The notes: generated by a model not told the origin, from the letters alone. A stretch of 64,000 nt of DNA from Roseateles puraquae (GCF_002205845.1 NZ_NISI01000011.1:1-64000); one strand, 5' to 3'. Positions 23,328-32,407 are shown, numbered from the stretch's first letter. A program made the numbers and translations.

Positions 23328-24929
23328 TCAATGCGCCTGGGCCGGCACGTTCCAGCGCCGCGTCACGTCGCCGCGGGCGTTCACGCTTTCCAGGTTGACC
23401 GCAAAGCCCCACAGCCGGCCGACGTGCTTGAGCACTTCCTGTGCGCTGTCGTGCAGCGGGCGGTTGAGGTGCTGGATGTGGCGCAAGGTGAGGGAGCGGT
23501 CGCCGCGCAGGTTGACGTTCCAGACCTGGATGTTGGGCTCGCGGGTGGAGAGGTCGTACTGGCGTGACAGCGCCTGGCGCAGGTGGCGGTAGCCGGTCTC
23601 GTCGTGGATGGCCGAGATCTCGTATTCGGCCTTGGCCTCGTCGTCGAGGATGGCGAAGAGCCGGAAGTCGCGCATGACCTTCGGGCTCAGGTACTGGCCG
23701 ATGAAGCTCTCGTCCTTGAAGTTGCGCATCGCATGGTCGAGCGTGGGCAGCCAGTCGCTGCCGGCGATGTCGGGGAACCAGGCGCGGTCTTCTTCCGTCG
23801 GCGCCTCGCAGATGCGCTTGATGTCGGTGTACATCGCAAAGCCGAGCGCGTAGGGGTTGAGGTTGGCGCCGGGGTGCTGGTAGACGACGTTGGTGTGGGA
23901 CTTGAGCCACTCGATCATCATGCCGTCGGAGAGGTACCCGTCGTCGTACATCTGGTTGAGCAGCCGGTGGTGCCAGAAGGTGGCCCAGCCTTCGTTCATG
24001 ACCTGGGTCTGGCGCTGCGGGTAGAAGTACTGCGCGATCTTGCGCACGATGCGCACGATCTCGCGCTGCCAGGGTTCCAGCAGTGGTGCGTTCTTCTCGA
24101 TGAAGTACAGCAGGTTCTCCTGCGGCTCCTCGGGGAAGCGGCGGCTCTCGGCGGCCTCATCGGGCCGGTCGGGCTTCTTCGGCAGCGTGCGCCAGAGGTC
24201 GTTGACCTGCATCTGGGCGTGGTGCTCGCGGTCCTTGAGGCGTGCGCGTTCCTCGGCGAGGGATAGCTTGGCCGGGCGGCGGTAGCGGTCCACGCCGTGG
24301 TTCATCAGCGCGTGGCAGCTGTCGAGCAGGGTCTCCACCGCGTCCAGGCCATGGCGCTCCTCGCAGTCGGCGACGTAGTTCTTGGCGTAGACGAGGTAGT
24401 CGATGATGGACGAGGCGTCCGTCCACATGCGAAAGAGGTAGTTGCCCTTGAAGAAGGAGTTGTGCCCGTAGCAGGCATGCGCGATGACCAGCGCCTGCAT
24501 GGCCAGCGTGTTCTCCTCCATCAGGTAGGCGATGCAGGGGTCGGAGTTGATGACGATCTCGTAGGCCAGGCCCATCTGGCCGCGCTTGTAGTTGCGCTCG
24601 GTGGCGATGAACTCCTTGCCGTAGCTCCAGTGCCGGTAGTTCACGGGCATGCCCACGCTGGCGTAGGCGTCCATCATCTGCTCGGCAGTGATGACTTCCA
24701 GCTGGTTGGCATAGGTGTCCAGTCCGAAGCGCTCGGCCGTCTGCTTGATGACGGCGTGGTACTCCTCGATGAGGTCGAAGGTCCAGTCGTTGGGCGAGGG
24801 CAGGGGCTGGCCGGGCCGCTGCAGCAGCGGCAGCATCTGGCGCAGGGGGTCGCGCTGGCGGCGCTCGGCCATGCCGGGCGGCGGCTTGGCCACGCGCTCG
24901 GGGTGGCGGCGGTCTTCAAGTGAACTCAT
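23328..24929 (-). CDS. spoVR: SpoVR-family protein (E. coli YcgB homologue)
   Basis: The 533-residue protein is full length for the family, with the invariant MNEGWATFWHH, YLMEENTLAMQALVIAHACYGHNSFFKGNYLF and LNPYALGFAMYTDIKR segments. It is the third gene of the yeaG-yeaH-spoVR operon; its ATG overlaps the yeaH stop (ATGA). The family is needed for spore cortex formation in Bacillus, and in proteobacteria it travels with the PrkA-type kinase in stationary-phase stress and nitrogen-starvation responses. The biochemical function is unknown. A reading frame extends upstream to 25193 but has no credible start. Confidence 0.95.
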   Translation of the reverse strand: MSSLEDRRHPERVAKPPPGMAERRQRDPLRQMLPLLQRPGQPLPSPNDWTFDLIEEYHAVIKQTAERFGLDTYANQLEVITAEQMMDAYASVGMPVNYRHWSYGKEFIATERNYKRGQMGLAYEIVINSDPCIAYLMEENTLAMQALVIAHACYGHNSFFKGNYLFRMWTDASSIIDYLVYAKNYVADCEERHGLDAVETLLDSCHALMNHGVDRYRRPAKLSLAEERARLKDREHHAQMQVNDLWRTLPKKPDRPDEAAESRRFPEEPQENLLYFIEKNAPLLEPWQREIVRIVRKIAQYFYPQRQTQVMNEGWATFWHHRLLNQMYDDGYLSDGMMIEWLKSHTNVVYQHPGANLNPYALGFAMYTDIKRICEAPTEEDRAWFPDIAGSDWLPTLDHAMRNFKDESFIGQYLSPKVMRDFRLFAILDDEAKAEYEISAIHDETGYRHLRQALSRQYDLSTREPNIQVWNVNLRGDRSLTLRHIQHLNRPLHDSAQEVLKHVGRLWGFAVNLESVNARGDVTRRWNVPAQAH

Positions 24930-26206
24930 GCAGCGGCCCCCTCTTTCTTGAACAGGTCGCGGAAGACGGGATAGATCTGCGAGGCCTCCACCGCCTTGCG
25001 CATCGCGAAGTGGGGCACGTCCTCGGCCAGCTTCTCGTACTCCTCCCACAGGTTCTGCTCGGGCTCGGCGACCTGCACATAGGCGAAGTAGCGGGTGAGC
25101 GGCAGGATCTTGTCGGCCAGCAACTCGCGGCAGCGGCCGCTGTCGTGGTGCCAGTTGTCGCCGTCGCTGGCCTGCGCGCCGTAGATGTTCCACTCGGTGG
25201 GCGAGTAGCGCTCGCGGATGATCTGCTCCATCAGCACCAGCGCGCTGGACACCACCGTGCCACCGGTTTCCGTCGCGTGGAAGAAGTTCTGTTCGTCCAC
25301 CTCCTGCGCCTGGGTGTGGTGGCGGATGAAGACCACGTCGATCTTCTCGTAGTGCCGCGTGAGGAAGAGGTAGAGGAGGATGAAGAAGCGCTTGGCGAGT
25401 TCCTTGCGGCTTTCGTCCATCGAGCCGGAGACGTCCATCAGGCAGAACATCACCGCCCGCGTGGTGGGCACCGGGATGCGCACCCGCGCGCGAAAGCGCA
25501 GGTCGATGGGGTCGAGGAAGGGGATGGCGTCGAGCCGGGCGCGCAGCACCGTGATGCGCTCACGGGTCTCGGCCAGCAGGCGCGGGGTTTCGGGGCGGTC
25601 TTCCTTGAGCAGCTCCTGCTCGCGGGCTTCGAGCTCGTGCAGCTCCCGGCGCTTGTCCATGCCGAGCGCAATGCGCCGGCCCAGGGCACCACGCATGGAG
25701 CGCACCACGTGCAGGTTGGTGGGCGTGCCGTCCGACACGAAGCCCGCGCGCTGGCTCTTCCATTCGGGCGTGTCGGCGAGCGTCGTGCGGGCGAGGTTGG
25801 GCAGGGCCAGGTCATCGAAGAAGACCTGCATGAACTCTTCCTTGCTGAGGTGGAAGACGAAGTCGTCCTCCCCCTCGCCCTGGTCGCTGGCCTGGCCACC
25901 CCCGCCGCCGCCGCCTTGCCCACCTTTGGGCTTGGCGATGCGGTCGCCCTTCACATACTCCTGGTTGCCCGGCCGCACGACCTCGCGCACGCCGCCGTCC
26001 CCATGGCCGAAGACGGGCTCTGACAAGTCCTTCTTGGGGATGTGCACCTCTTCGCCGCGCTCCATGTCGCGGATGCCGCGCCCGTCCACCGCGCGCTTGA
26101 CGGCCTCGCGGATCTGCTCCTTGTGCCGGCGCAGGAAGCGCTCGCGGTTGCCGATGGACTTGTTCTTGCCCGACAGCCGTCGGTCGATGATTTGCTGGAG
26201 GGACAT
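24926..26206 (-). CDS. yeaH: YeaH/DUF444-family VWA-like protein
   Basis: The 426-residue protein has a VWA-like MIDAS motif DVSGSM at 258-263 and a Gly-rich linker (about 96-104) after a basic N-terminus (LSGKNKSIGNRERFLRRHKEQIREAV). These features and the length match YeaH. It is the middle gene of the yeaG-yeaH-spoVR operon. YeaH is thought to work with the YeaG kinase in the nitrogen-starvation and acid-stress responses. A palindromic intergenic element separates it from yeaG. Confidence 0.95.
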   Translation of the reverse strand: MSLQQIIDRRLSGKNKSIGNRERFLRRHKEQIREAVKRAVDGRGIRDMERGEEVHIPKKDLSEPVFGHGDGGVREVVRPGNQEYVKGDRIAKPKGGQGGGGGGGQASDQGEGEDDFVFHLSKEEFMQVFFDDLALPNLARTTLADTPEWKSQRAGFVSDGTPTNLHVVRSMRGALGRRIALGMDKRRELHELEAREQELLKEDRPETPRLLAETRERITVLRARLDAIPFLDPIDLRFRARVRIPVPTTRAVMFCLMDVSGSMDESRKELAKRFFILLYLFLTRHYEKIDVVFIRHHTQAQEVDEQNFFHATETGGTVVSSALVLMEQIIRERYSPTEWNIYGAQASDGDNWHHDSGRCRELLADKILPLTRYFAYVQVAEPEQNLWEEYEKLAEDVPHFAMRKAVEASQIYPVFRDLFKKEGAAA

Positions 26207-26225
26207 GCAGACTCAGTCCAAACAA

Positions 26226-26313
26226 GGCCGCAGAGGCACAGAGACACAGAGAACGCGCACCGGTTCACAGAGCCCGATGTCTCTGTGCCTCTGTGTCTCT
26301 GTGGCTGTGTTCA
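26226..26313. repeat. CACAGAG palindromic intergenic repeat, copy 1
   Basis: A left arm built from GAGGCACAGAGACACAGAG (26232-26251) faces a right arm CTCTGTGCCTCTGTGTCTC continuing to GTGGCTGTGTTC (26281-26312). The arms are quasi-repetitive, so several pairings are possible. It fills the gap between yeaG and yeaH. Copies 2 and 3 are at 41727-41807 and 42454-42538. Confidence 0.85.
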
Positions 26314-26326
26314 TCGCGTCAGGCCA

Positions 26327-28249
26327 TCAGGAGCTCTTGCGAACGCGCAAGTACCACTCGCACAGCAGCCGCACCTGTTTGGCGGTGTAGCCCTTGTCCA
26401 CCATGCGCTGCACGAAGTTCTCGTGCTTCTTGGCGTCCTCGGCGCTGGCCTTGGCGTTGAAGCTGATGACGGGCAGCAGTTCCTCGGTGTTGGAGAACAT
26501 CTTCTTCTCGATGACGGTGCGCAGCTTCTCGTAGCTGGTCCACAGCGGGTTCTTGCCCGCGTTGTTGGCGCGCGCCCGCAGCACGAAGTTGACGATCTCG
26601 TTGCGGAAGTCCTTGGGGTTGGAGATGCCCGCGGGCTTCTCGATCTTCTCGAGCTCGGCGTTCAGCGCCGCGCGGTCGAAGACCTCGCCGGTGTCGGTGT
26701 CGCGGTACTCCTGGTCCTGGATCCAGTAGTCGGCATAGGTCACGTAGCGGTCGAAGATGTTCTGGCCGTACTCGCTGTAGCTCTCCAGGTACGCGGTCTG
26801 GATCTCCTTGCCGATGAACTCGGCATAGCGCGGCGACAACTGCTCCTTGATGAAGCCGACGTACTTCTCCTCCAGCTCCTTCGGGAACTGCTCGCGCTCG
26901 ATCTGCTGCTCCAGCACATACATCAGGTGCACCGGGTTGGCCGCGACCTCGGCGGGGTCGAAGTTGAAGACCTTGGACAGGATCTTGTAGGCGAAGCGCG
27001 TGCTGATGCCGCTCATGCCTTCATCGACACCGGCGTAGTCGCGGTACTCCTGGTAGCTCTTGGCGCGGGGGTCGGTGTCCTTGAGGTTCTCGCCGTCGTA
27101 GATCTGCATCTTGGAGTACAGCGACGAGTTCTCGGGCTCCTTCAGCCGCGTGAGCACCGCGAACTGGCTCATCATCTTCAGCGTGCCGGGCGCGCACTTG
27201 GCCTCGGCGAGCGACGAGCCGCGGATGAGCTTCTCGTAGATCTTGACCTCTTCGCTGACGCGCAGGCAGTAGGGCACCTTCACGATGTAGACGCGGTCGA
27301 GGAAGGCCTCGTTGTTCTTGTTGTTGCGGAAGGTCTTCCACTCGCTCTCGTTGCTGTGCGCGAGCACGATGCCATCGAAGGGAATGGCGCCGAAGCCTTC
27401 GGTGCCCTTGTAGTTGCCCTCTTGCGTTGCGGTCAGCAGCGGATGCAGCACCTTGATGGGTGCCTTGAACATCTCGACGAACTCCAGCAGGCCCTGGTTG
27501 GCCAGGCACAGGCCGCCGGAGTAGCTGTAGGCGTCGGGGTCGTCCTGTGCGAACGTCTCCAGCTTGCGGATGTCGACCTTGCCGACGAGGCTGGAGATGT
27601 CCTGGTTGTTCTCGTCACCCGGCTCGGTCTTGGCCACGCCGAGCTGCTTGAGCACGCTGGGGTAGCGCTTCACGACCTTGAACTTGCGGATGTCGCCACC
27701 GAACTCGTCCAGGCGCTTGACGGCCCAGGGCGACAGGATGCGGTTGAGGTAGCGGCGCGGGATGCCGTAGTCGCGCTCCAGCAGCGGGCCGTCTTCCAGC
27801 GGGTCGAACAGACCCAGGGGAGATTCGTTCACCGGTGACCCGGCCAGCGAGTAGAAGGGCACGTGCTCCATCAGGGTCTTCAACCGCTCGGCGATGCTGC
27901 TCTTGCCGCCGCCCACCGGGCCCAGCAGGTAGAGGATCTGTTTCTTTTCCTCCAGCCCTTGCGCAGCGTGCCTGAAATAGGACACCACCTGCTCGATGGC
28001 TTCTTCCAGGCCATAGAACTCGGCGAAGGCCGGGTAGATCTTGATCGTCTTGTTGGCAAAGATGCGCGACAGCCGCGGGTCGTTGCGCGTGTCCAGCATC
28101 TGTGGCTCGCCGATGGCCTTGAGCATGCGCTCGGCGGCGGTGGCGTAGGCCAGGGGGTTGCGTTTGCATTCGGCCAGGTACTCCTCCAGCGTGAGTTCCT
28201 CGACCTTGCTGCGCTCGTAGCGCGCTGCGAAATGGCTGATGACGTCCAT
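26327..28249 (-). CDS. yeaG: YeaG/PrkA-type serine protein kinase
   Basis: The 640-residue protein is the PrkA AAA+ and kinase family member. It has Walker A GPVGGGKS at 110-117, SPWAVKRLDEFGGD and the long C-terminal PrkA domain ending EWYLRVRKSS. AGGAG precedes the ATG at 28249 by 8 nt. It is the first gene of a three-gene operon with yeaH and spoVR. In E. coli YeaG is a Ser/Thr kinase induced by nitrogen starvation and stationary phase through NtrC and RpoS. The leader carries a strong hairpin. The neighbours strongly support the assignment. Confidence 0.96.
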   Translation of the reverse strand: MDVISHFAARYERSKVEELTLEEYLAECKRNPLAYATAAERMLKAIGEPQMLDTRNDPRLSRIFANKTIKIYPAFAEFYGLEEAIEQVVSYFRHAAQGLEEKKQILYLLGPVGGGKSSIAERLKTLMEHVPFYSLAGSPVNESPLGLFDPLEDGPLLERDYGIPRRYLNRILSPWAVKRLDEFGGDIRKFKVVKRYPSVLKQLGVAKTEPGDENNQDISSLVGKVDIRKLETFAQDDPDAYSYSGGLCLANQGLLEFVEMFKAPIKVLHPLLTATQEGNYKGTEGFGAIPFDGIVLAHSNESEWKTFRNNKNNEAFLDRVYIVKVPYCLRVSEEVKIYEKLIRGSSLAEAKCAPGTLKMMSQFAVLTRLKEPENSSLYSKMQIYDGENLKDTDPRAKSYQEYRDYAGVDEGMSGISTRFAYKILSKVFNFDPAEVAANPVHLMYVLEQQIEREQFPKELEEKYVGFIKEQLSPRYAEFIGKEIQTAYLESYSEYGQNIFDRYVTYADYWIQDQEYRDTDTGEVFDRAALNAELEKIEKPAGISNPKDFRNEIVNFVLRARANNAGKNPLWTSYEKLRTVIEKKMFSNTEELLPVISFNAKASAEDAKKHENFVQRMVDKGYTAKQVRLLCEWYLRVRKSS

Positions 28250-28281
28250 GCCCGATCTCCTGCGGTGTGAACTCCACAGGG

Positions 28282-28306
28282 CCACAGGCACGATCCGTGC
28301 CCGTGG
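28282..28306 (-). promoter_or_regulatory. Hairpin in the yeaG mRNA leader
   Basis: Arms GGCACG/CGTGCC with a 3-nt loop are extended by CCAC/GTGG across one mismatch, giving about 10 bp of stem 33 nt before the yeaG start codon. It could affect translation or mRNA stability. Confidence 0.5.
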
Positions 28307-28408
28307 GGACTGGGGGGTTCTGATCGCGCCTCAACTGCAAGGCGTCATCAGAACTCTCCATCGCCGGCCTGGCGACCAGCTTCGCGCTGGCGCGACGGCC
28401 TGATCCCA

Positions 28409-28437
28409 AGAATAAGCCGCCGCCAACCCACCAACAA
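28409..28437 (-). promoter_or_regulatory. Candidate yeaG promoter
   Basis: On the minus strand TTGTTG and TATTCT are exactly 17 bp apart, about 160 bp upstream of the yeaG ATG. The elements are moderate matches to sigma70/sigmaS. No clear sigma54 GG/GC pair was found. The rest of 28250-28703 shows no gene. Confidence 0.35.
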
Positions 28438-28620
28438 ATCCGCTCGGGCTTTCGTTGACAGGGTGCGGCCCAGCATACGCCCGCGGGCGAGGCAAGACCT
28501 GTCACTTCCTGTGCAAACCACACCCAGCTGCGGGGTTTCGCACAGCGAGGCTTCGGTGTGCGTGATTCGCCGAAGCCGGGTTGTTACGAACGCTGCCGTG
28601 GCAAGGTGACGCTAGCATCA

Positions 28621-28634
28621 TGAAAGCGTTTTCA
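28621..28634. promoter_or_regulatory. LacI/GalR-type operator
   Basis: TGAAAGCGTTTTCA matches the palindromic LacI/GalR-family operator form TGAAA-N-CG-N-TTTCA with a central CG. It overlaps an ATG at 28620, which argues that this ATG is not the start codon and that the true start is downstream. Confidence 0.65.
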
Positions 28635-28703
28635 GAAGGCTCTCAAACCCAGGGTGACTGCGCGTCTGCCAGCGACGCGCGGCGCCTGCCACTGCTGTCC
28701 GCC

Positions 28704-30920
28704 ATGCGACCTCGACACCTGCTGCGCCACGCCGCCGCCTTGGCCTGCGCGGCATCGACTGCCTGCGCCTTCGCAGCACCGGCCGACACCGCCCGCTCGC
28801 CCATGAAGATCACCGTGCAAGGCACCCAGATCGCCGGCCCTGACCAGGACGACCGCGGCGAGCCCGACTGGCTGGCGCGCATGAACAACTGGCGGCGCGA
28901 TCCCGCCGGCACGCATGCGGCCTGGCTGCAGGCGATGCAAGCCTGGCGCGAGGCCGAGCGCCGCCGCATCGGCTTCGACGATGCCCAGTACCGCCGGCCC
29001 GAGCTGCAGTGGACGCAGCGCAGCTTCGTGCAGCCGCAGGTGATGGTGGAAGACCGCCTGCTCTACGACCCGGTCAAGCGCGTGTACACCGTGTCACGCC
29101 TGCTCGACGACCTGCGCCAGCGCTACGGTGGCATCGACAGCGTGTTGCTGTGGCCGGTCTACCCCAACAGCGGCGTCGATCACCGCAACCAGTGGGACCT
29201 GCTGCGCGACATGCCCGGTGGTGTGGCCGGCGTGAAGGCGATGGTGCAGGACTTCCAGCGCCAGGGCGTGCGGGTGTTCTTCCCCACGATGCCTTGGGAT
29301 GTGGGCACGCGCGACGAAGGCCTCAGCCAAGCCGAGGCGACGGTGGCGCTGCTGGCCGCGATTGGTGCGGATGGCGTCAACGGTGACACCATGCCCGGCC
29401 TGCCGATCGACTTCCTGCGGGCCGCCGAGGCGCGCGGCCTGGCGCTCGCGCTGGAGCCCGAGCTGCCGCTGCAGGACGACGCCATGCTCGCCTTCAACAC
29501 GCTGAGCTGGGGCTACTGGGCCACGCCCTTCGTGCCGATGGTGAGCAAATGGAAGTGGCTGGAACCGCGCCACATGGTGCATGTGTGCGATCGCTGGGCC
29601 ACCGACCGCAGCGACCTGCTGCAGGCCGCTTTCTTCAACGGCGCGGGCATTCAAAGCTGGGAAAACGTCTGGGGCTGGTGGAACGGCATCACGCCGCGCG
29701 ACGCTGCGGCCTTGAAGCGCATCGCGGGTGTGTACCGCGGCTGGCCGGCCCTGCTGTCGAGTGCCGGTTGGGAGCCCCATGTGCCCACCGGTCAGTACGG
29801 TGTTTATGCCAGCCGCTTCCCCGGCGAGGCCGAGACGCTGTGGACGGTGGTCAACCGCAACGACTTTGCCGTGGCCGAGTTGCCGCTGCGCGTGGCGCAT
29901 GTGGCGGGCGCGCGCTACCTGGATGCCTGGAACGGCCGCGAGCTGCAGGCCGAGGTCGGCGCCGACGGCCTGGCCCGGGTGACCTTGTCACTGGAGCCGC
30001 GTGGTTATGCCGCGTTGGTGCAGGTGCGCACGCCGGCCGCCTTTGACGCCGCCGCGCCGGTGCTGAAGGCGCAGCGGGCGATGGCGGCCAAGCCGCTGGC
30101 TGCCTACTCGCGCGAATGGAAGGCCTTGCCGCAGCGCCTCGTGCCGCAGGCGGCGACACCCCGCGTGAAGGTGCCGCCGCCGGGCATGGTGACCGTGCCG
30201 GCAACCCAGGCCTTCGACTTCCGCGTCAGCGGCTTGCAGATCGAAGGCGAGAACCGGCCGGGGCTCGACGTGCAGTACCCGTGGGAGTCGGTCGCGCGGC
30301 GCGAGCATGTGCACCGCATGGCCGTGCCGGCGTTCCACATCGACCGGCATCCGGTCACCAACCAGGACTTCGCCCGCTTCCTGCAGGCCAGCGGCTACCG
30401 GCCCGCGGATGCGCACAACTTCCTGACGCATTGGTCGAGCGGCCAACCAGCACCCGCCGACCTGCGCCGGCCGGTCACCTGGGTGGGCCTGGAAGATGCA
30501 CGCGCCTACTGCCGCTGGGCCGGCAAGCGCCTGCCGCATGAGTGGGAATGGCAGTACGCCGCCCAGGGCCTGGACGGGCGGCGCTACCCCTGGGGCAATG
30601 ACTGGCGCGAAGGCCACACGCCGGCCGCGCACACCGCACGCAGCCTGCCCGTGCTCGCCGAGGTGGGCCAGTACCCGCAGGCGGCCAGCCCCTTCGGCGT
30701 GCAGGAGCTGGTGGGGCACCTGTGGCAGTGGACGGACGAGTTCGAGGACGACCGCACCCGCGCCGCCATCGTGCGGGGCGGCAGCCCCTACCAGCCGCAG
30801 GGCGCGTCCTGGTACTTCCCGAACACGCAGCGCCTGGACCAGCACGGCAAGCTGCTGCTGATGGCCCCGTCCAAGGACCGCTCGGGGCTGATCGGCTTTC
30901 GCTGCGTGGCTGACACCTGA
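28704..30920 (+). CDS. Secreted fusion of a glycosidase-like barrel and a formylglycine-generating-enzyme (FGE/SUMF1)-like domain
   Basis: The 738-residue protein starts with a signal peptide (RHLLRHAAALACAASTACAFAA). Residues about 60-480 look like a TIM-barrel glycoside hydrolase with a beta-sandwich tail: YGGIDSVLLWPVYPNSG, RVFFPTMPWDVG, ADGVNGDTM, then WTVVNRNDFAVAELPLRV. The C-terminal part (about 510-738) is an FGE-sulfatase domain: FHIDRHPVTNQDFARFLQASGY, WAGKRLPHEWEWQYAAQG, LVGHLWQWTDEFEDD, IVRGGSPY, GLIGFRC. The two catalytic Cys of true FGE are not in the expected loop, so this domain probably binds rather than oxidises. The barrel substrate is unknown; a LacI-type operator upstream suggests carbohydrate control. 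An ATG at 28620 is a less likely start. Confidence 0.75.
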   Translation: MRPRHLLRHAAALACAASTACAFAAPADTARSPMKITVQGTQIAGPDQDDRGEPDWLARMNNWRRDPAGTHAAWLQAMQAWREAERRRIGFDDAQYRRPELQWTQRSFVQPQVMVEDRLLYDPVKRVYTVSRLLDDLRQRYGGIDSVLLWPVYPNSGVDHRNQWDLLRDMPGGVAGVKAMVQDFQRQGVRVFFPTMPWDVGTRDEGLSQAEATVALLAAIGADGVNGDTMPGLPIDFLRAAEARGLALALEPELPLQDDAMLAFNTLSWGYWATPFVPMVSKWKWLEPRHMVHVCDRWATDRSDLLQAAFFNGAGIQSWENVWGWWNGITPRDAAALKRIAGVYRGWPALLSSAGWEPHVPTGQYGVYASRFPGEAETLWTVVNRNDFAVAELPLRVAHVAGARYLDAWNGRELQAEVGADGLARVTLSLEPRGYAALVQVRTPAAFDAAAPVLKAQRAMAAKPLAAYSREWKALPQRLVPQAATPRVKVPPPGMVTVPATQAFDFRVSGLQIEGENRPGLDVQYPWESVARREHVHRMAVPAFHIDRHPVTNQDFARFLQASGYRPADAHNFLTHWSSGQPAPADLRRPVTWVGLEDARAYCRWAGKRLPHEWEWQYAAQGLDGRRYPWGNDWREGHTPAAHTARSLPVLAEVGQYPQAASPFGVQELVGHLWQWTDEFEDDRTRAAIVRGGSPYQPQGASWYFPNTQRLDQHGKLLLMAPSKDRSGLIGFRCVADT

Positions 30921-30942
30921 GCCCGCGCGGGGCCCGGCGGGG

Positions 30943-31851
30943 TCAGCTCGCTTCGCCGCGCAGCTTGTCGAGGATGCCGGAGAGGGCGTCCAGGGAGTCG
31001 AAGTGGATAGCCAGCTCGCCACTCTGGCCGCCCTTCTTGGTGCGCTTCTTGACGCGCACTTCCACCGTGGCGCCGAGCGCGTCGGCCAGCTCTTCTTCCA
31101 GGCGCAGCACGTCGCGGCTCTTGTCAGTCTTCACGCGCAGCAGCGGCGTCTGGCGGGCCGAGCCCTGGGCCTTGGCGACGAGCTTCTCGGCCTCGCGCAC
31201 GCTGAGCTTCTTGGCGGCGATCTCGCTGGCCGTGGTGATCTGCGTGGCGCCATCCAGCGGCAGCAGGGCGCGGGCGTGGCCCATGTCCAGGTCGCCGGCC
31301 ATCAGCATGTTCTGCACCGGGGCGGCCAGGTTGAGCAGGCGCAGCAGGTTGCTGGCGGCGCTGCGCGAGCGGCCCACCGCCTGCGCAGCCTGTTCGTGCG
31401 TGAGGCCGAACTCTTCGGTCAGGCGCTTCAGGCCCTGGGCCTCTTCCAGCGGGTTCAGGTCTTCGCGCTGGATGTTCTCGATGAGGGCCATGGCGGCGGC
31501 TGACTCGTCGGGCACCGCCTTGACCAGCACCGGGACCTCGCGCAGCCCGGCGAGCTTCGCTGCACGGAAGCGCCGCTCGCCCGCGATGATCTCGTAGCCC
31601 ACCGCGCCGTTGGGCGTGATCGGGCGAACCAGAATCGGCTGCATGATGCCCTGGCCCTTGATGCTCTCGGCCAGCTCGTAGAGCGAGCCTTCGTCCATGC
31701 GGGTGCGCGGCTGGTACTTGCCGGCCTGCAGTTGCTCCAGCTTGAGCGTGCTGGGCGTGCCCTCGCGTTCGGGCGCGGGGGTGTCGCTGACTTTGGGGCC
31801 GAGCAGGGCTTCGAGGCCGAGGCCGAGGCCTTTGGGTTTCTTGGTCGCCAT
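30943..31851 (-). CDS. parB: Chromosome partitioning protein ParB (parS-binding CTPase)
   Basis: The 302-residue protein has the N-terminal ParB/Srx-like domain with GERRFRAAK (91-99) and ENIQREDLNPLEEA, a central HTH (LTHEQAAQAVGRSRSAASNLLRLLNL) and a C-terminal dimer domain. It loads on parS, spreads as a CTP-dependent clamp and works with ParA to move the chromosome origin. It lies 16 bp after an RBBP9-type hydrolase gene and about 9 kb from parA, instead of the usual close parA-parB linkage. Three parS sites are in rsmG and mnmG near parA. Confidence 0.97.
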   Translation of the reverse strand: MATKKPKGLGLGLEALLGPKVSDTPAPEREGTPSTLKLEQLQAGKYQPRTRMDEGSLYELAESIKGQGIMQPILVRPITPNGAVGYEIIAGERRFRAAKLAGLREVPVLVKAVPDESAAAMALIENIQREDLNPLEEAQGLKRLTEEFGLTHEQAAQAVGRSRSAASNLLRLLNLAAPVQNMLMAGDLDMGHARALLPLDGATQITTASEIAAKKLSVREAEKLVAKAQGSARQTPLLRVKTDKSRDVLRLEEELADALGATVEVRVKKRTKKGGQSGELAIHFDSLDALSGILDKLRGEAS

Positions 31852-31867
31852 GGGGGCGGATTGTCGT

Positions 31868-32407
31868 TCAGCCCTTCAACAGGCCGTGCAGCAGCTCGCG
31901 GCCCTCGGGCCAGTCGCCCAGGCCCGAGTCGGCATTCAGGTGGCCGCGCGGCCCCGCGATGACGACGCTGCTGCCCCAGTCGGCCGCCATCTGGGTGCTG
32001 CGCTCGGCGGCGCCGTAGGGGTCGTCGCTGCTGATGACCGCGACGCTCGGGAAGGGCAGGCGCGTGCGACGGATGGGCCGCCAGTTGTGCAGCTGCGGCG
32101 GGGTGTCTTCACGCTCGGTGTCGGGTGGCGCCACCAGCAGCGCGCCCTTCACACGGGCGGTGTGCTGCGAATGCTCGGCCCAGCTCGCCACCAGCTGGCA
32201 GCCCAGCGAATGCGCCACCAGCACGGCCGGCGCGTCGTCCTGCAGCAGCACCTCGTCCAGCCGGGCCATCCAATCGCCGCGCCGGGGCCAGTGCCAGTCG
32301 TGCTGTTCCACCCGCTGGTCGCCATGCAGGCGCTCCCAACGGCTTTGCCAATGCTCGGGGCCGGAGTTCTGCCACCCGGGCAGCAGCAAGACGCGCGATG
32401 AATTCAT
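31868..32407 (-). CDS. RBBP9/YdeN-type small alpha/beta-hydrolase
   Basis: The 179-residue hydrolase has the N-terminal LLLPGWQNSGPEHWQ, nucleophile S67 in VAHSLGC, an Asp in ISSDDPYG and the catalytic His in GPRGHLNADSGLGDWPEG, all hallmarks of the RBBP9 family (Ser-Asp-His triad). The substrate is unknown; relatives are serine hydrolases. It precedes parB by 16 bp and is probably co-transcribed. In related Burkholderiales I recall such a gene between parA and parB, which would make it a marker of the original locus. Confidence 0.88.
   Translation of the reverse strand: MNSSRVLLLPGWQNSGPEHWQSRWERLHGDQRVEQHDWHWPRRGDWMARLDEVLLQDDAPAVLVAHSLGCQLVASWAEHSQHTARVKGALLVAPPDTEREDTPPQLHNWRPIRRTRLPFPSVAVISSDDPYGAAERSTQMAADWGSSVVIAGPRGHLNADSGLGDWPEGRELLHGLLKG

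Noticed and set aside
24930-25193. Extension of spoVR to an upstream start
   Set aside because: It lies within yeaH, and the ATGA overlap at 24929 gives the expected coupling.
28620-28703. ATG at 28620 as start of the glycosidase-like/FGE gene
   Set aside because: The ATG overlaps a LacI-type operator, and the signal peptide begins at 28704. Not fully excluded.
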